This document shows positions 45,828-54,859 of a stretch of 64,000 nt of DNA, piece after piece. The stretch covers positions 36,815 through 100,814 of the forward strand of contig DWZD01000011.1 of NCBI GenBank assembly GCA_019118345.1, read 5' to 3'. The stretch's first letter is position 1. The number at the start of each line of letters is the position of its first letter. The notes under the pieces are model-generated. The model saw only the letters and a program-made list of their open reading frames with translations. It was not told where the DNA came from and did no database searches. The stretch comes from Candidatus Desulfovibrio intestinavium. GTDB taxonomy: Bacteria; Desulfobacterota; Desulfovibrionia; Desulfovibrionales; Desulfovibrionaceae. The position numbers and the translations under genes are program-made.

Positions 45828-48134
45828 CTAGCGGTTGTAGAAGTTGATGAGGCAGCCGTCGAGAATGATCCGGCGTTCGTCGGCGGTGAGTTCGCCGAGG
45901 CGGAAGGTGCAGGAGCGGGCCGGGCTGCCGTCGGCGGGCAGAATCCAGCCGGCGATGGCATCGGCGTCGGCTTCCACGGCTTCGCGCACGCCGGGCAGGA
46001 GGATGCTGTCGTTGACCGCGAGGGAATGGGCCAGTTCTGCGGAGCCGAGCAGGGGCAGCATGCCCCAGTTGATCAGGTTGGAGCGGTAGCGCTTGGTGGC
46101 GTATTCCACGGCGATGTTGGCCCAGCCGCCAAGGACTTTCTGACAGGAGGCCGCCTGCTCGCGGGCAGAGCCGTCGCCGGGCTTGCAGGCGAACACGACG
46201 GAACCGATGCCGAGTTGGGCAAGATCGGCGGCCAGGCTGTCGCAGAGGGCGGGATCGACCTTGACGAGGGGGGCGCACCAATCCCGGAGGCGGGCGCGTA
46301 CCGTGCTTTCGTCGCCGGCAAGGCGGGCTTTCTCCACGGCCTGAATGTCCTTGGCGCGGCCCACGTAGCCGGGATCCTTGCGGGAGAGGGTGAACTCAGC
46401 GAGCTTGAGCGGATTGGAGCGCAGGGAGGAGGTTTCGCCGGAGGGGATAAGCTCGTCGGTGGTGGTGACGGGATCCGTGATGACCGAGGCCACGCGCAGC
46501 AGGAGGTGCCGCGGCAGCGGGTGCATGGCGGGCCAGTCGGCGATATTGGGGCCGCGCTTGAGTTCGGCCTCGGGTTCGGGCTGGTTGAAGCCGTTGTAGA
46601 CGCGGCGTCCGTAGACGAGAGGGTCGAAACGGTAGTCGAGGTTGATGTTTTTCAGGCGCGGGCTGTCCCAGTCCAGATCGGTGGCCGGGGTGAGGCGACC
46701 GCCGTTGGCCGCCGTGGCGGCGATGGAGCGGGCATCCATGAGGGCCACGCCGGAGACCTGTCCGTTGCCGGGCTTGGAGCCTTCGCGATTGGGGAAGTTG
46801 CGGGTGGAATGGCGGATGGAGAGCGCGCCGTGGGCCGGGGTGTCGCCCGCGCCGAAGCAGGGGCCGCAAAAGGCGTTCTTGATGACCGCGCCCGCTTCCA
46901 TGAGCTTGGCGATAGCGCCGTTGCGCACGAGGGCCAGGGCCTGCGGCTCGCTGGCCGGGTAGACGGAAAGGGAAAATTCGCCGTTGCCGGTGCTCTGGCC
47001 GTCCAGAATGGCGGCGGCCATGCAGCAGTTTTCAAAGGAGCCGCCCGCGCAACCGGCAATGATGCCCTGATCCGTCCAGAGGCCGCCGTCACGGAATTTT
47101 TCGCGCAGTTTCAGGCCCTCGCCCGCCGCGCCGAACTGCTTGCGGGCTTCCGCCTCCACGGCGGCAAGGAGTTCCTCGCCGTGGGCGGCCACCTCGGCCA
47201 CAGGGTAGACGTTGCTCGGGTGGAAGGGCAGGGCGATCATGGGCGGCACGGCGGCCAGATCCACACGCACAAGGCGGTCATAGCAGGCCGGGCCTTCGGG
47301 GCGCAGGGGGGCGTAGTCGGCTTCGCGACCGTGCAGGGCGAGGTAGTCGCGCACCTTGTCGTCGGTTGTCCAGATGGAGGAAAGACAGGTGGTTTCGGTG
47401 GTCATCACGTCGATGCCGCAGCGGTATTCCACGGACAGGCCCGCCACGCCCGGCCCGGCGAATTCCATGACCCGGTTTTTCACGAAGCCGTTGGCAAAGA
47501 CCGCGCCGATGATGGCCAGCGCCACGTCCTGCGGGCCGACGCCCGGCTGCGGGGCGTTTTCCAGCCAGACAAGCACCACGTCGGGCGCGGGCACGTCATA
47601 GGTCTTGCCAAGGAGCTGCTTGACCAGCTCCGGGCCGCCCTCGCCGATGGCCATGGTGCCCAGCGCGCCATAGCGGGTGTGACTGTCCGAGCCGAGGATC
47701 ATTTTGCCGCAACCGGCCATCATTTCGCGGGCGTACTGATGGATGACCGCCAGATGGGGCGGCACGAAAATGCCGCCGTATTTGCGGGCCGCTGTCAGGC
47801 CGAAGAGATGGTCATCCTCGTTGATGGTGCCGCCCACGGCGCAGAGGCTGTTGTGGCAGTTGGTCAGGGCGTAGGGCACGGGAAAGCGCTTGAGGCCGCT
47901 GGCGCGGGCGGTCTGGATGATGCCCACATATGTGATGTCGTGAGAGGCCAGCGCATCGAAGCGCAGCCGCAGGGTGGCGTCCCCCTCCGGGGCGGTATTG
48001 TGGGCCGAGAGGATGCGATGGGCCAGCGTGGCCTTGCGGGCGGCGGCGCAGTCGATGCCGCGGGCGGCGGCTTCCTCGCGGGAAAGGAGCTGACCGTCAT
48101 CCACGATGACGGGAGAATCTTGCAGGCTGATCAT
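45828..48134 (-). CDS. Aconitase-family hydratase
   Basis: A 768-residue Fe-S hydratase of the aconitase superfamily. Three cluster cysteines are in place: C362 (GCAGGSFEN), C423 and C426 (FCGPC). The substrate loops LGSDSHTRYGALGTMAIGEGG and, in the swivel domain, GDGSAREQAA (matching the GSSREH of aconitase, with His changed to Gln) are present. Length and motif changes set it apart from standard AcnA/AcnB, so the substrate may be citrate or another 2- or 3-hydroxy acid. The ATG at 48134 has AGGGA upstream. Confidence 0.85.
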   Translation of the reverse strand: MISLQDSPVIVDDGQLLSREEAAARGIDCAAARKATLAHRILSAHNTAPEGDATLRLRFDALASHDITYVGIIQTARASGLKRFPVPYALTNCHNSLCAVGGTINEDDHLFGLTAARKYGGIFVPPHLAVIHQYAREMMAGCGKMILGSDSHTRYGALGTMAIGEGGPELVKQLLGKTYDVPAPDVVLVWLENAPQPGVGPQDVALAIIGAVFANGFVKNRVMEFAGPGVAGLSVEYRCGIDVMTTETTCLSSIWTTDDKVRDYLALHGREADYAPLRPEGPACYDRLVRVDLAAVPPMIALPFHPSNVYPVAEVAAHGEELLAAVEAEARKQFGAAGEGLKLREKFRDGGLWTDQGIIAGCAGGSFENCCMAAAILDGQSTGNGEFSLSVYPASEPQALALVRNGAIAKLMEAGAVIKNAFCGPCFGAGDTPAHGALSIRHSTRNFPNREGSKPGNGQVSGVALMDARSIAATAANGGRLTPATDLDWDSPRLKNINLDYRFDPLVYGRRVYNGFNQPEPEAELKRGPNIADWPAMHPLPRHLLLRVASVITDPVTTTDELIPSGETSSLRSNPLKLAEFTLSRKDPGYVGRAKDIQAVEKARLAGDESTVRARLRDWCAPLVKVDPALCDSLAADLAQLGIGSVVFACKPGDGSAREQAASCQKVLGGWANIAVEYATKRYRSNLINWGMLPLLGSAELAHSLAVNDSILLPGVREAVEADADAIAGWILPADGSPARSCTFRLGELTADERRIILDGCLINFYNR

Positions 48135-48433
48135 GGCGTTCCCTGTGGTGAAAGGACTCTGGACACTGGGCCGCCCCGACGGAATCGGCCCCGCGGCCCT
48201 GAGCGGGCGGCGGCGGAGGCGGCTTTTTCCCCTGAATGCGCGCCGTGCGGCACGCGGCGAAGTATGCCACAGGCAGGGCGGGCTTGCAACGCGCCGGGGG
48301 CTGTCGCGCCGGGGTTCCCTGCCCGTCATTGCGGGCGGGGCGGGCGTCATGCCCGAAAAACCCTGACGCACGGCTTGCCGCGTCCGGCCTTTTTCGGCAC
48401 ACTTCGGCTGACCGCTCCGGGAGGTACCACGGC

Positions 48434-49315
48434 ATGGGCTTTTTTTACGGACTGTTCTCGTCGGCGACCTTCGGCCTGATTCCCTTTTTCAGCATTCCGC
48501 TCATGCGGGGGGGCATGAGCGCCGAATGCGCCCTTTTTTATCGCTTTCTCGTCGCCTCGCTCACCCTGTGGCTTGTCCTGCGCCTGCGCGGGGAACGGGT
48601 GCGCGCGCCCCTGCCGGTGGTGGGCGGGCTGTGCCTGTCCAGCTTTTTCTATCTGATGGCGGCCCTGCTGCTGTTCTGGAGCTTTCATCACATGCCCAGC
48701 GGCATGGCCTCCACCATCCAGTTTCTGTATCCGGTGCAGGTCATGCTGATCATGGTGTGCTTTTTCCATGAGCGTTTTTCGTGGATCACGGCGGCGGCCA
48801 TTGCCCTGGCCGTGGCCGGGGTCTACATGCTCGGCGGGGACGGCGGCAGCGGCGCGCTTTCCCTGCTGGGGCTGGGCATGGCCCTGCTCTCCAGCCTCTG
48901 CAACGCGCTCTATATCATCGGCCTGCAGATCACCCGCAAACCCGGCCTGAGCGGACTGGCCGTCACCTTCTGGGTGCTGGCCGCCGGGGCGGCCATGTCC
49001 CTTGTCAGCGCGCTGCTGACCGGCAGCTTCCGTCTGCTCGTCTCTGTCGAGGAAGGGGGCAATGTGCTGGGCCTGGCCATCATCACGGCCCTGTTGAGCA
49101 ATCTGACCCTCGTGCTGGCCGTGCAGCGCATCGGCTCCACGCTGACGTCGGTGCTGGGGGTCATGGAACCGCTGACGGCGGTGATTGTGGGCATTCTCGT
49201 CTTTCACGAGCCGTGCACGGCGGCGGTCTTTTCGGGCGTGGGCCTGATCTGCGGCTCGGTGCTGCTGGTCATGCTCGGCCCGCAGGTGCTGGCCCTCGTG
49301 CGGCGGCGGGCCTGA
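48434..49315 (+). CDS. EamA/DMT-family transporter
   Basis: A 293-residue inner-membrane protein with ten hydrophobic helices in two EamA repeats (first half MGFFYGLFSSATFGLIPFFS; second half ALSLLGLGMALLSSLCNALY, then LTSVLGVMEPLTAVIVGILV). The family exports amino acids, their derivatives or other small metabolites; the substrate is unknown. GGGAGG lies about nine bases before the ATG at 48434; the frame is open further upstream into the hydratase leader. Divergent from the hydratase gene. Confidence 0.88.
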   Translation: MGFFYGLFSSATFGLIPFFSIPLMRGGMSAECALFYRFLVASLTLWLVLRLRGERVRAPLPVVGGLCLSSFFYLMAALLLFWSFHHMPSGMASTIQFLYPVQVMLIMVCFFHERFSWITAAAIALAVAGVYMLGGDGGSGALSLLGLGMALLSSLCNALYIIGLQITRKPGLSGLAVTFWVLAAGAAMSLVSALLTGSFRLLVSVEEGGNVLGLAIITALLSNLTLVLAVQRIGSTLTSVLGVMEPLTAVIVGILVFHEPCTAAVFSGVGLICGSVLLVMLGPQVLALVRRRA

Positions 49316-49385
49316 TTGCCGCTACGGCGGAGCCATGTCCGGCCCTATGCCGTGGGGCCGGCCCTATCCGAAGCGAAAAAAATGG

Positions 49386-49413
49386 GGGGAGACTCCCCGC
49401 AAGGAGTCTCCCC
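49386..49413 (-). terminator. Terminator of the APC permease gene
   Basis: An 11-bp stem (GGGGAGACTCC with GGAGTCTCCCC) followed on the minus strand by CCATTTTTTT. It may also stop plus-strand transcripts from the EamA gene. Confidence 0.85.
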
Positions 49414-49459
49414 GGCACAAGGAGGCGACTGTTGTGTCGGTCGCCGACGGCTGGTCGAA

Positions 49460-50941
49460 TTACTGCGCGTCCTTCTTGAAGAAGACGGGCAGATTGCGAT
49501 TGCCGAGCACGCGCTCGCGCATGTCCTCTTCGGGAATCTTGCTCCATTCGGCGCGCTTGACGAAGTAGAAGATCACGCCAAGGACAATCCAGGCCAGCAT
49601 GATCCAGCGCGGGGCCGGGCCGATGAGGGCGGGCGAGCCGGGCGTCAGCAGGAGCAGGATGCAGATGATGGAGACCACCGCGCCGATGATGCAGATGATC
49701 GGCTTGGCGCCGCGTTCGGCGACGGGCTTGCTGCTGGTGAGGCGGTAGCCCGCAAGGCAGGTGTACAGGTAGGCAATGGCCGTGCCTACGGCGGACATGT
49801 CCACAATCCAGCCCACCACGGCGCGTCCGCACCAGGGCGTGAGCAGCACGATGCAGATGGTGAAGATGATGGACTTGTAAGGCGAATGGTACTTGGGGTG
49901 AATGTCCGCGAACCAGTTGGGGATGATGCCGCCGCGCGCCATGCTGAGCAGGAGGCGGGTAGTGGCCACATAGAAGCCGTTGATGCCGGTGCAGACTGCG
50001 CCCAGCACGGCGGTGGCCAGCACCACGGCCCCGAACTTGCCATAGGCCATTTCGCAGACCACGCCCGTGGCCCAGGCCGTTTCGCCTCTGGCCCGGAGTT
50101 CGGCCATGTTGGCCAGCATGTCCGGATAGGGGATGGCAATGGCCACGGCAAAGGTCACCATCGCATAGAGCATGCCGCCCCAGACAATGGCGGCCAGCAT
50201 GATGTTGCGGGCCTTCTTGGGCGAGAAGGAGAACTCCTCGGCCACCTGCGGCACGGTATCAAAGCCCACAAAGAGGAAGGGCGCAATGGCCACGATGGCC
50301 AGGATGGAGGTCATGGGCGAACGCCCTTCGGCAAAGACGGGGTTCAGGTTGCTGATCTGGGCGGTCTCCACCGCATTGGCGCCGAAGAAGAGCAGGAGAA
50401 TGCCCGCGCTGAGGGCAAAGGCCAGGATGACCTGCAGCGTGCCGGCGATGCTGATGCCCCGGTAATTCATGATGCCGAAGAAGAGCGTGGCCGCACACAT
50501 GAGCAGGACTTCGCCGGTGTAGACCTTCCAGCCGGCTATGGTGTACAGCTCCCCGAAATCGAAGACTCCCGGCAGGAGGAAGCGCACCAGCAGGCCCAGG
50601 GCTGAAATATTGATGCAGATGATGACCGCATACCCCAGCACCAGGGCCCAGCCGCAGATGAAGGCCGCCGTGGGGCCGTAGCCAATGTAGGCATAGGCGT
50701 ATTCGCCGCCCGCCACGGGCGCGTATTCGATCATGTAGCTGTAGACCACAGCCACGAAGCAGAGCAGGAGCGCGCCCACGGCAAAGGCGATGAGCGTGGC
50801 CAGCGGGCCGGAATTGGGCAGGAAGGAGTCGCCGGGCAGCACGAAGCAGCCCCAGCCGACGATGGAACCAAGGGCCAGCGCCCAGACCTGCGAGGGCTTG
50901 AGCGTCTTTTCAAGGCGTTGCGAGGGTTGGCTATTCGTCAT
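49460..50941 (-). CDS. APC-family amino acid/polyamine permease
   Basis: A 493-residue transporter with about 12 helices of the APC superfamily (LKPSQVWALALGSIVGWGCFVLPG at the start; EYAPVAGGEYAYAYIGYGPTAAF; FLFVGFDTVPQVAEEF). These import amino acids, amines or related compounds by proton symport or exchange. GGAGGA lies six bases before the ATG at 50941. It is the second gene after the aldehyde dehydrogenase, on the same strand and 247 bp away, which suggests uptake of a compound degraded through a semialdehyde. Confidence 0.9.
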   Translation of the reverse strand: MTNSQPSQRLEKTLKPSQVWALALGSIVGWGCFVLPGDSFLPNSGPLATLIAFAVGALLLCFVAVVYSYMIEYAPVAGGEYAYAYIGYGPTAAFICGWALVLGYAVIICINISALGLLVRFLLPGVFDFGELYTIAGWKVYTGEVLLMCAATLFFGIMNYRGISIAGTLQVILAFALSAGILLLFFGANAVETAQISNLNPVFAEGRSPMTSILAIVAIAPFLFVGFDTVPQVAEEFSFSPKKARNIMLAAIVWGGMLYAMVTFAVAIAIPYPDMLANMAELRARGETAWATGVVCEMAYGKFGAVVLATAVLGAVCTGINGFYVATTRLLLSMARGGIIPNWFADIHPKYHSPYKSIIFTICIVLLTPWCGRAVVGWIVDMSAVGTAIAYLYTCLAGYRLTSSKPVAERGAKPIICIIGAVVSIICILLLLTPGSPALIGPAPRWIMLAWIVLGVIFYFVKRAEWSKIPEEDMRERVLGNRNLPVFFKKDAQ

Positions 50942-51188
50942 GAAAAGTCCTCCCGGACAGGGGGTTTGCCGCATGTTGCGGGCCGTGACCTCCGCTTCCC
51001 CTTCTTGTTGCGGACAACAGGCCAATGCCGGGGACGACGGCTCTCCGGTTACGGCGTACCGCATGTGTGCGGTTGTATGTGGCTGCTGGGCGGGCAGGCA
51101 CAAAGCCTGCCCCCCATGATGCACGATTTTTGCCCGGCGGGATCACGCCGCCTGGGGGACGAGCGCGCGTCCCGCCGGGCGGGAATCA

Positions 51189-52718
51189 CTAGGACGCCAC
51201 GCAGGAGCGCACGGCGCTCGCCTTGGGCGCATCCTGGCCCTTTTTGCCCTTGGGATCGTAGGTGCGGATCGTGGTGATCTTGTTCTGGGTGAAGAAGTCC
51301 AGACCGCCCTTGCCCTGCACCTTGTCCGTGCCGAGCAGCGAACCCTTGATGCCGCCGAAGGGCACATAGGGGTGCGGCGCGCAGATGCCCACGTTGACGC
51401 CCACCATGCCCACTTCGGCCTCGCGGGCGAAGACTTCGGCATAATGCATGTTCTGGGTGAAGATGCAAGCCCCGTTGCCGTATTCCGAGGCGTTGATGAC
51501 GTTCAGCGCGTCATGGATGTCCGCCACCTTGATGGTGGCCACCAGTGGCCCGAAGACTTCAGTGGTGAAGAGCGGGTTGCAGGGGGTCACGTCGCGGATG
51601 ATGGTGGGGCCGACAAAAAAGCCGTTCTTGTTCTTTTCCGGCAGGTCGAGATTGAGGCGATCCAGCACCATCTTGCAGCCCTGGCCGTGCTTGAGGGCCA
51701 CATCGGCGTAATGATGCACGTTTTCCACGGCCTTGCGGGAGATCAGGGGGCCCATGTAGACGTCGGGATCAAAGGCGTCGCCCACCTTGACGGTTTTGGA
51801 GGCTTCCACCATGCGCTCGATGACTTCCTCGTACACTTCCGGCACGGCGGCGATGATGGAGCCGGCAAGGCAGCGCTGCCCGGCGGAACCGTAGCAGGAG
51901 TTCAGGAAGTTGTTGATGAAGACATCCATGTCGCTGTCTTCCATGACGAGCAGGACGTTCTTGGCCCCGCCCAGCAGCATGGAGCGCTTGGCGCCCTTGG
52001 CGCAACCGGCGGCCATGGCCTTGGCCGTGGGCGTGGAACCCACGAGGCAGACGCCGGCCATGCGCGGATCCTCATACCAGGAGCCGGGGATGTCGCGATT
52101 GCCGTGCACCACGTTGACGACGCCCGCGGGCAGCCCGATTTCCATGAAGATTTCGCACATGAGCTGCATGAAATAGGGCGACTGGGTGGACGGTTTGAAG
52201 ATGAAGGTATTGCCGGCCACAATGGCGTAGGGGATGAACCAGCCGAAGACCAGGGCCGGGAAGTTGAAGGGCGCGACGCCGCCGAAGACGCCCAGCGGCT
52301 GACGCACGACCTTGGCCGAGATGTTGGTGGACACATAGTCCAGAATGTCGCCCTGAATCATGGACGGCGCGGAGGCGGCGGACTCGATGATTTCGATGAC
52401 GCGCTGCACTTCGCCGCGGGCTTCGGAAATATGCTTGGCCTGGTCAAGGGCGATGCCGTGAGCCAGTTTTTCGGCGTCGCGGATCATGCATTCGCGGATT
52501 TTGAGCACATAGGCCACGCGCTTGCCCATGGAGAGCTTGCGCCAGCCGCTGTAGGCCGCATGGGCCGAGGCAATGGCCTTTTCGGCCGTTTCCGGGCCGG
52601 AAATGGGCACGGAGCCGATTTCCTCGCCGGTGGACGGATTGTACAGGGGAACGCGTTTGCCGTTGACTTCGTCCTGCCACTCGCCGTTGATGAAATTGCG
52701 GATTCTGATGTCTGACAT
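51189..52718 (-). CDS. mmsA: CoA-acylating (methyl)malonate-semialdehyde dehydrogenase
   Basis: A 509-residue aldehyde dehydrogenase. The catalytic cysteine is C283 in GQRCLAGS. The glutamate that activates water in hydrolytic ALDHs is replaced (LLGGAKNVLLV), which is the mark of the CoA-acylating methylmalonate-semialdehyde group; these make propionyl- or acetyl-CoA plus CO2 from (methyl)malonate semialdehyde. NAD-binding GSTPTAKAM is present. AGGAG lies five bases before the ATG at 52718. With the APC permease it may serve valine, beta-alanine or a related substrate; no aminotransferase is adjacent. Confidence 0.88.
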   Translation of the reverse strand: MSDIRIRNFINGEWQDEVNGKRVPLYNPSTGEEIGSVPISGPETAEKAIASAHAAYSGWRKLSMGKRVAYVLKIRECMIRDAEKLAHGIALDQAKHISEARGEVQRVIEIIESAASAPSMIQGDILDYVSTNISAKVVRQPLGVFGGVAPFNFPALVFGWFIPYAIVAGNTFIFKPSTQSPYFMQLMCEIFMEIGLPAGVVNVVHGNRDIPGSWYEDPRMAGVCLVGSTPTAKAMAAGCAKGAKRSMLLGGAKNVLLVMEDSDMDVFINNFLNSCYGSAGQRCLAGSIIAAVPEVYEEVIERMVEASKTVKVGDAFDPDVYMGPLISRKAVENVHHYADVALKHGQGCKMVLDRLNLDLPEKNKNGFFVGPTIIRDVTPCNPLFTTEVFGPLVATIKVADIHDALNVINASEYGNGACIFTQNMHYAEVFAREAEVGMVGVNVGICAPHPYVPFGGIKGSLLGTDKVQGKGGLDFFTQNKITTIRTYDPKGKKGQDAPKASAVRSCVAS

Positions 52719-53053
52719 GGAACTCCTGCCTTGGAAGAGGGTTGCTGCCGCATATGCGGCCATACATGACGTTTTGCCGGAGCGGACGGTCAGCGGGCAC
52801 GCCCGGGCCGCCCTTCCGGTTGGATTCTTGTGAACAATAGCCCATATCGGCGGCAAATGATGTCGCATTTGCGACATCGCCCGACAAAATTCTTGAAGTC
52901 CGATCAGAAAAAAAATAGACAACGGCAAGACCCGGCGTCCGCGGCGCCGGCGGAAACGGCCATGTGCACGCCGCGTGCTCCCGCCCCCTCCGCATGCCGC
53001 GTCTCCGGTCGTCGGGGGGGGGCGTCATCTTCACCGCCCAAGGAGGAAAGCAC
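52719..53053. promoter_or_regulatory. Divergent control region of the aldehyde dehydrogenase gene
   Basis: 335 bp without a gene. It contains a perfect 9-bp inverted repeat at 52859-52878, an A-rich run near 52910, and the ribosome site AGGAGG of the next plus-strand gene at 53041. Confidence 0.6.
52859..52878. promoter_or_regulatory. Operator-like palindrome
   Basis: GATGTCGCA, TT, TGCGACATC: a perfect 9-bp dyad, about 140 bp before the aldehyde dehydrogenase start. Size and symmetry fit a dimeric repressor or activator site; the regulator is not identified and no regulator gene is adjacent. Confidence 0.5.
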
Positions 53054-53473
53054 ATGCGCGCCCTTGTCTGTCTGATCTGCCTGCTGTGGATGGCGGGCAG
53101 CCAAGCGCCCCTTGCCGCCGAGCGGCAGCATCCTGATTGCACGGGGCATGATCGCTGGCCGGCGAGTTCTGTCGGCACGCGCCTGCGGGAACTGGGCCTG
53201 AGCGACAAGGCCGGAGGTTATGACACGGTTGAGGTGGAGCTGCTCGCTTCCGAGCCGCTGTCCCCTGAGCTTTCCCCGAATGGGGGCGGGCGGGAGCTTT
53301 TTCGTCAGGTGCACAAGGTCACCATCCGCGACGGGGAAAATACGTTTGTCGCCATCACCGTCCATGACGCTTCCCGGCAGGAGTGTTCGGAATCCGGGGC
53401 AGACGTATTTTTTGTTTCCATCGAATGCCCTGCCCGGGGCGACTGCCGACGCGGCGCATTGCCGCTCGAATGA
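53054..53473 (+). CDS. Small secreted protein of unknown function
   Basis: A 139-residue protein with a clear signal peptide (MRALVCLICLLWMAGSQAPLAA). The mature part contains five cysteines (HPDCTG; RQECSE; IECPARGDCRRG) that may form disulfides in the periplasm. No domain is recognised. A strong ribosome site (AGGAGG) precedes the ATG at 53054. Confidence 0.65.
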   Translation: MRALVCLICLLWMAGSQAPLAAERQHPDCTGHDRWPASSVGTRLRELGLSDKAGGYDTVEVELLASEPLSPELSPNGGGRELFRQVHKVTIRDGENTFVAITVHDASRQECSESGADVFFVSIECPARGDCRRGALPLE

Positions 53474-53636
53474 TCCGCCGGTCAGGTCTGCCGCCGGGGA
53501 GGACGCGCGGCTTCATGTTGACCGGAGCGACAATTTGTTACACATCAGTGCTGCGCCGCACGGCGGAAGACTCTGCCGATGCCGCCCCCTTCGGGGCCAT
53601 GCGGCGCGTCGCTGATGCACACAGGAGCGGACGGGC

Positions 53637-54434
53637 ATGTTGAGCGCCATTTTCTTGTATTGTTGTCTTGGGGGTTTTGCGGGCATTCTGGCCGGATTGC
53701 TGGGCGTGGGCGGCGGCATCGTCATCGTGCCCATGCTGGTGTTTGCCTTCGGCTGGCAGGGCTTTCCGCCGCAGTACATCATGCTGCTGGCCCTCGGCAC
53801 CTCGCTGGGCAGCATCATGTTCACCTCCATTTCCAGCGCCCTGTCCCACAGCCGCCGGGGCGCGGTGGACTGGCGCGCCGTGGGCCGCATTGCGCCGGGC
53901 ATCATGCTGGGCACCTTCTGCGGCTCGCATCTGGCCGCGCTCCTGCCCAAGAAGGGGCTGCAAATCTTCTTCGTCTGTTTTCTGGCCTATGTGGTCAGCC
54001 AGATGCTGCTGGGCAAGAAACCCAGGGCCAGCCGCGAGCTGCCGGGCATGGCGGGCATGAGCTGCGCGGGCGGCGTCATCGGCATCATCTCCAGTCTGGT
54101 GGGCATCGGCGGCGGCACGCTGTCCGTGCCCTTTCTCATCTGGCACAATGTGGAGATCCACCGGGCCATCGGCACTTCGGCGGCCATCGGCTTTCCCATT
54201 GCCGTGGCGGGCTTTTTCGGCTACCTCGTGGCGGGCTGGAACGCGGTCGGCCTGCCCGCCGGTTCGCTGGGCTATGTCTATCTGCCCGCCCTGTGCAGTC
54301 TGGTCGTGTGCAGCATGCTCACCGCGCCCATCGGGGTGCGCATTTCGCACAGTCTGGACGTGCCGCGCCTCAAGCGCTGCTTTGCCGTGCTGCTCATCGT
54401 GGTGGGCGCCAAGATGCTCTGGGACGTGATCTAG
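53637..54434 (+). CDS. TSUP (TauE/SafE)-family membrane transporter
   Basis: A 265-residue inner-membrane protein with eight or so helices and the two glycine-rich family repeats (GILAGLLGVGGGIVIVPMLV and IGIISSLVGIGGGTLSVPFL). The family moves anions such as sulfite, sulfoacetate or thiosulfate, which suits a sulfite-respiring organism, but the substrate is not proved. AGGAG precedes the ATG. It is the last plus-strand gene before a repeat-rich convergent region. Confidence 0.9.
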   Translation: MLSAIFLYCCLGGFAGILAGLLGVGGGIVIVPMLVFAFGWQGFPPQYIMLLALGTSLGSIMFTSISSALSHSRRGAVDWRAVGRIAPGIMLGTFCGSHLAALLPKKGLQIFFVCFLAYVVSQMLLGKKPRASRELPGMAGMSCAGGVIGIISSLVGIGGGTLSVPFLIWHNVEIHRAIGTSAAIGFPIAVAGFFGYLVAGWNAVGLPAGSLGYVYLPALCSLVVCSMLTAPIGVRISHSLDVPRLKRCFAVLLIVVGAKMLWDVI

Positions 54435-54462
54435 AGCCTGTCAACACTATTCGCTGCCTGTA

Positions 54463-54514
54463 GGGGGGAAGGGAAAGCCCTCCGCCAGCGCGGGAGCGGG
54501 TTTCCCTTCCCCCC
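54463..54514. terminator. Long purine-rich hairpin, copy D
   Basis: GGGGGGAAGGGAAA-GCCC pairs with GGGTTTCCCTTCCCCCC with one extra base; loop of about 17 nt. Between the convergent TSUP and DUF3089 genes. Confidence 0.75.
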
Positions 54515-54570
54515 AAGCCCCCCATCCCTTCCCCAGCGCGCTTTTACCGCGGGAAGAGTCAGGGACACGT

Positions 54571-54667
54571 GGCAACCCCGCCCCCAAAAGCAAGCGGATC
54601 GTGTACGGCATATTTGTCTTATCTATTAAAATTGGTTGTAAAATTTCTATTGGCAGACCCTGGAGCG
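54571..54667 (+). repeat. 97-nt intergenic element, copy 1
   Basis: Begins GGCAACCCCGCCCCCAA, identical to the start of copy 2 at 61275. Aligned without gaps, about 64 of 97 positions agree by my count, ending in a CCCTGG-GCG block. The centre is AT-rich, unlike the genome. Confidence 0.6.
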
Positions 54668-54751
54668 TTTTGCCATTGAAAAAGGCAAAATACGTTAGGG
54701 CCTGCCGACACGAGCACGGCCTGTCCTGAGGGAAGGGGAAGCCCTCGCCTT

Positions 54752-54812
54752 GCCGCCGATGCCCGCCAGGCTCCTGCGTCGCCTGACGGGCGCACGGCCT
54801 GCGCTCGCGTCG
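54752..54812 (+). repeat. Structured repeat, single diverged copy
   Basis: Stem GCCCGCCAGGC (54761-54771) with GCCTGACGGGC (54781-54791), one mismatch, closing the loop TCCTGCGTC (54772-54780). The loop is identical to the other copies while the stem bases differ in a compensating way. Confidence 0.75.
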
Positions 54813-54859
54813 GAGCTGTCGTCCGCCCCGCCGCTTTCGTCAGGACGGCGCGGCGGACA

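Larger units (their letters stand above)
54435..54859. other. Convergent intergenic region rich in repeats
   Basis: 425 bp with no credible gene. In order: a long hairpin (54463-54514), a segment resembling the right end of the window (54515-54550), a 97-nt element shared with 61275-61371, an AT-rich hairpin (GTTTTGCC/GGCAAAAT near 54667-54692), and one copy of the structured repeat (54752-54812). Confidence 0.8.
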
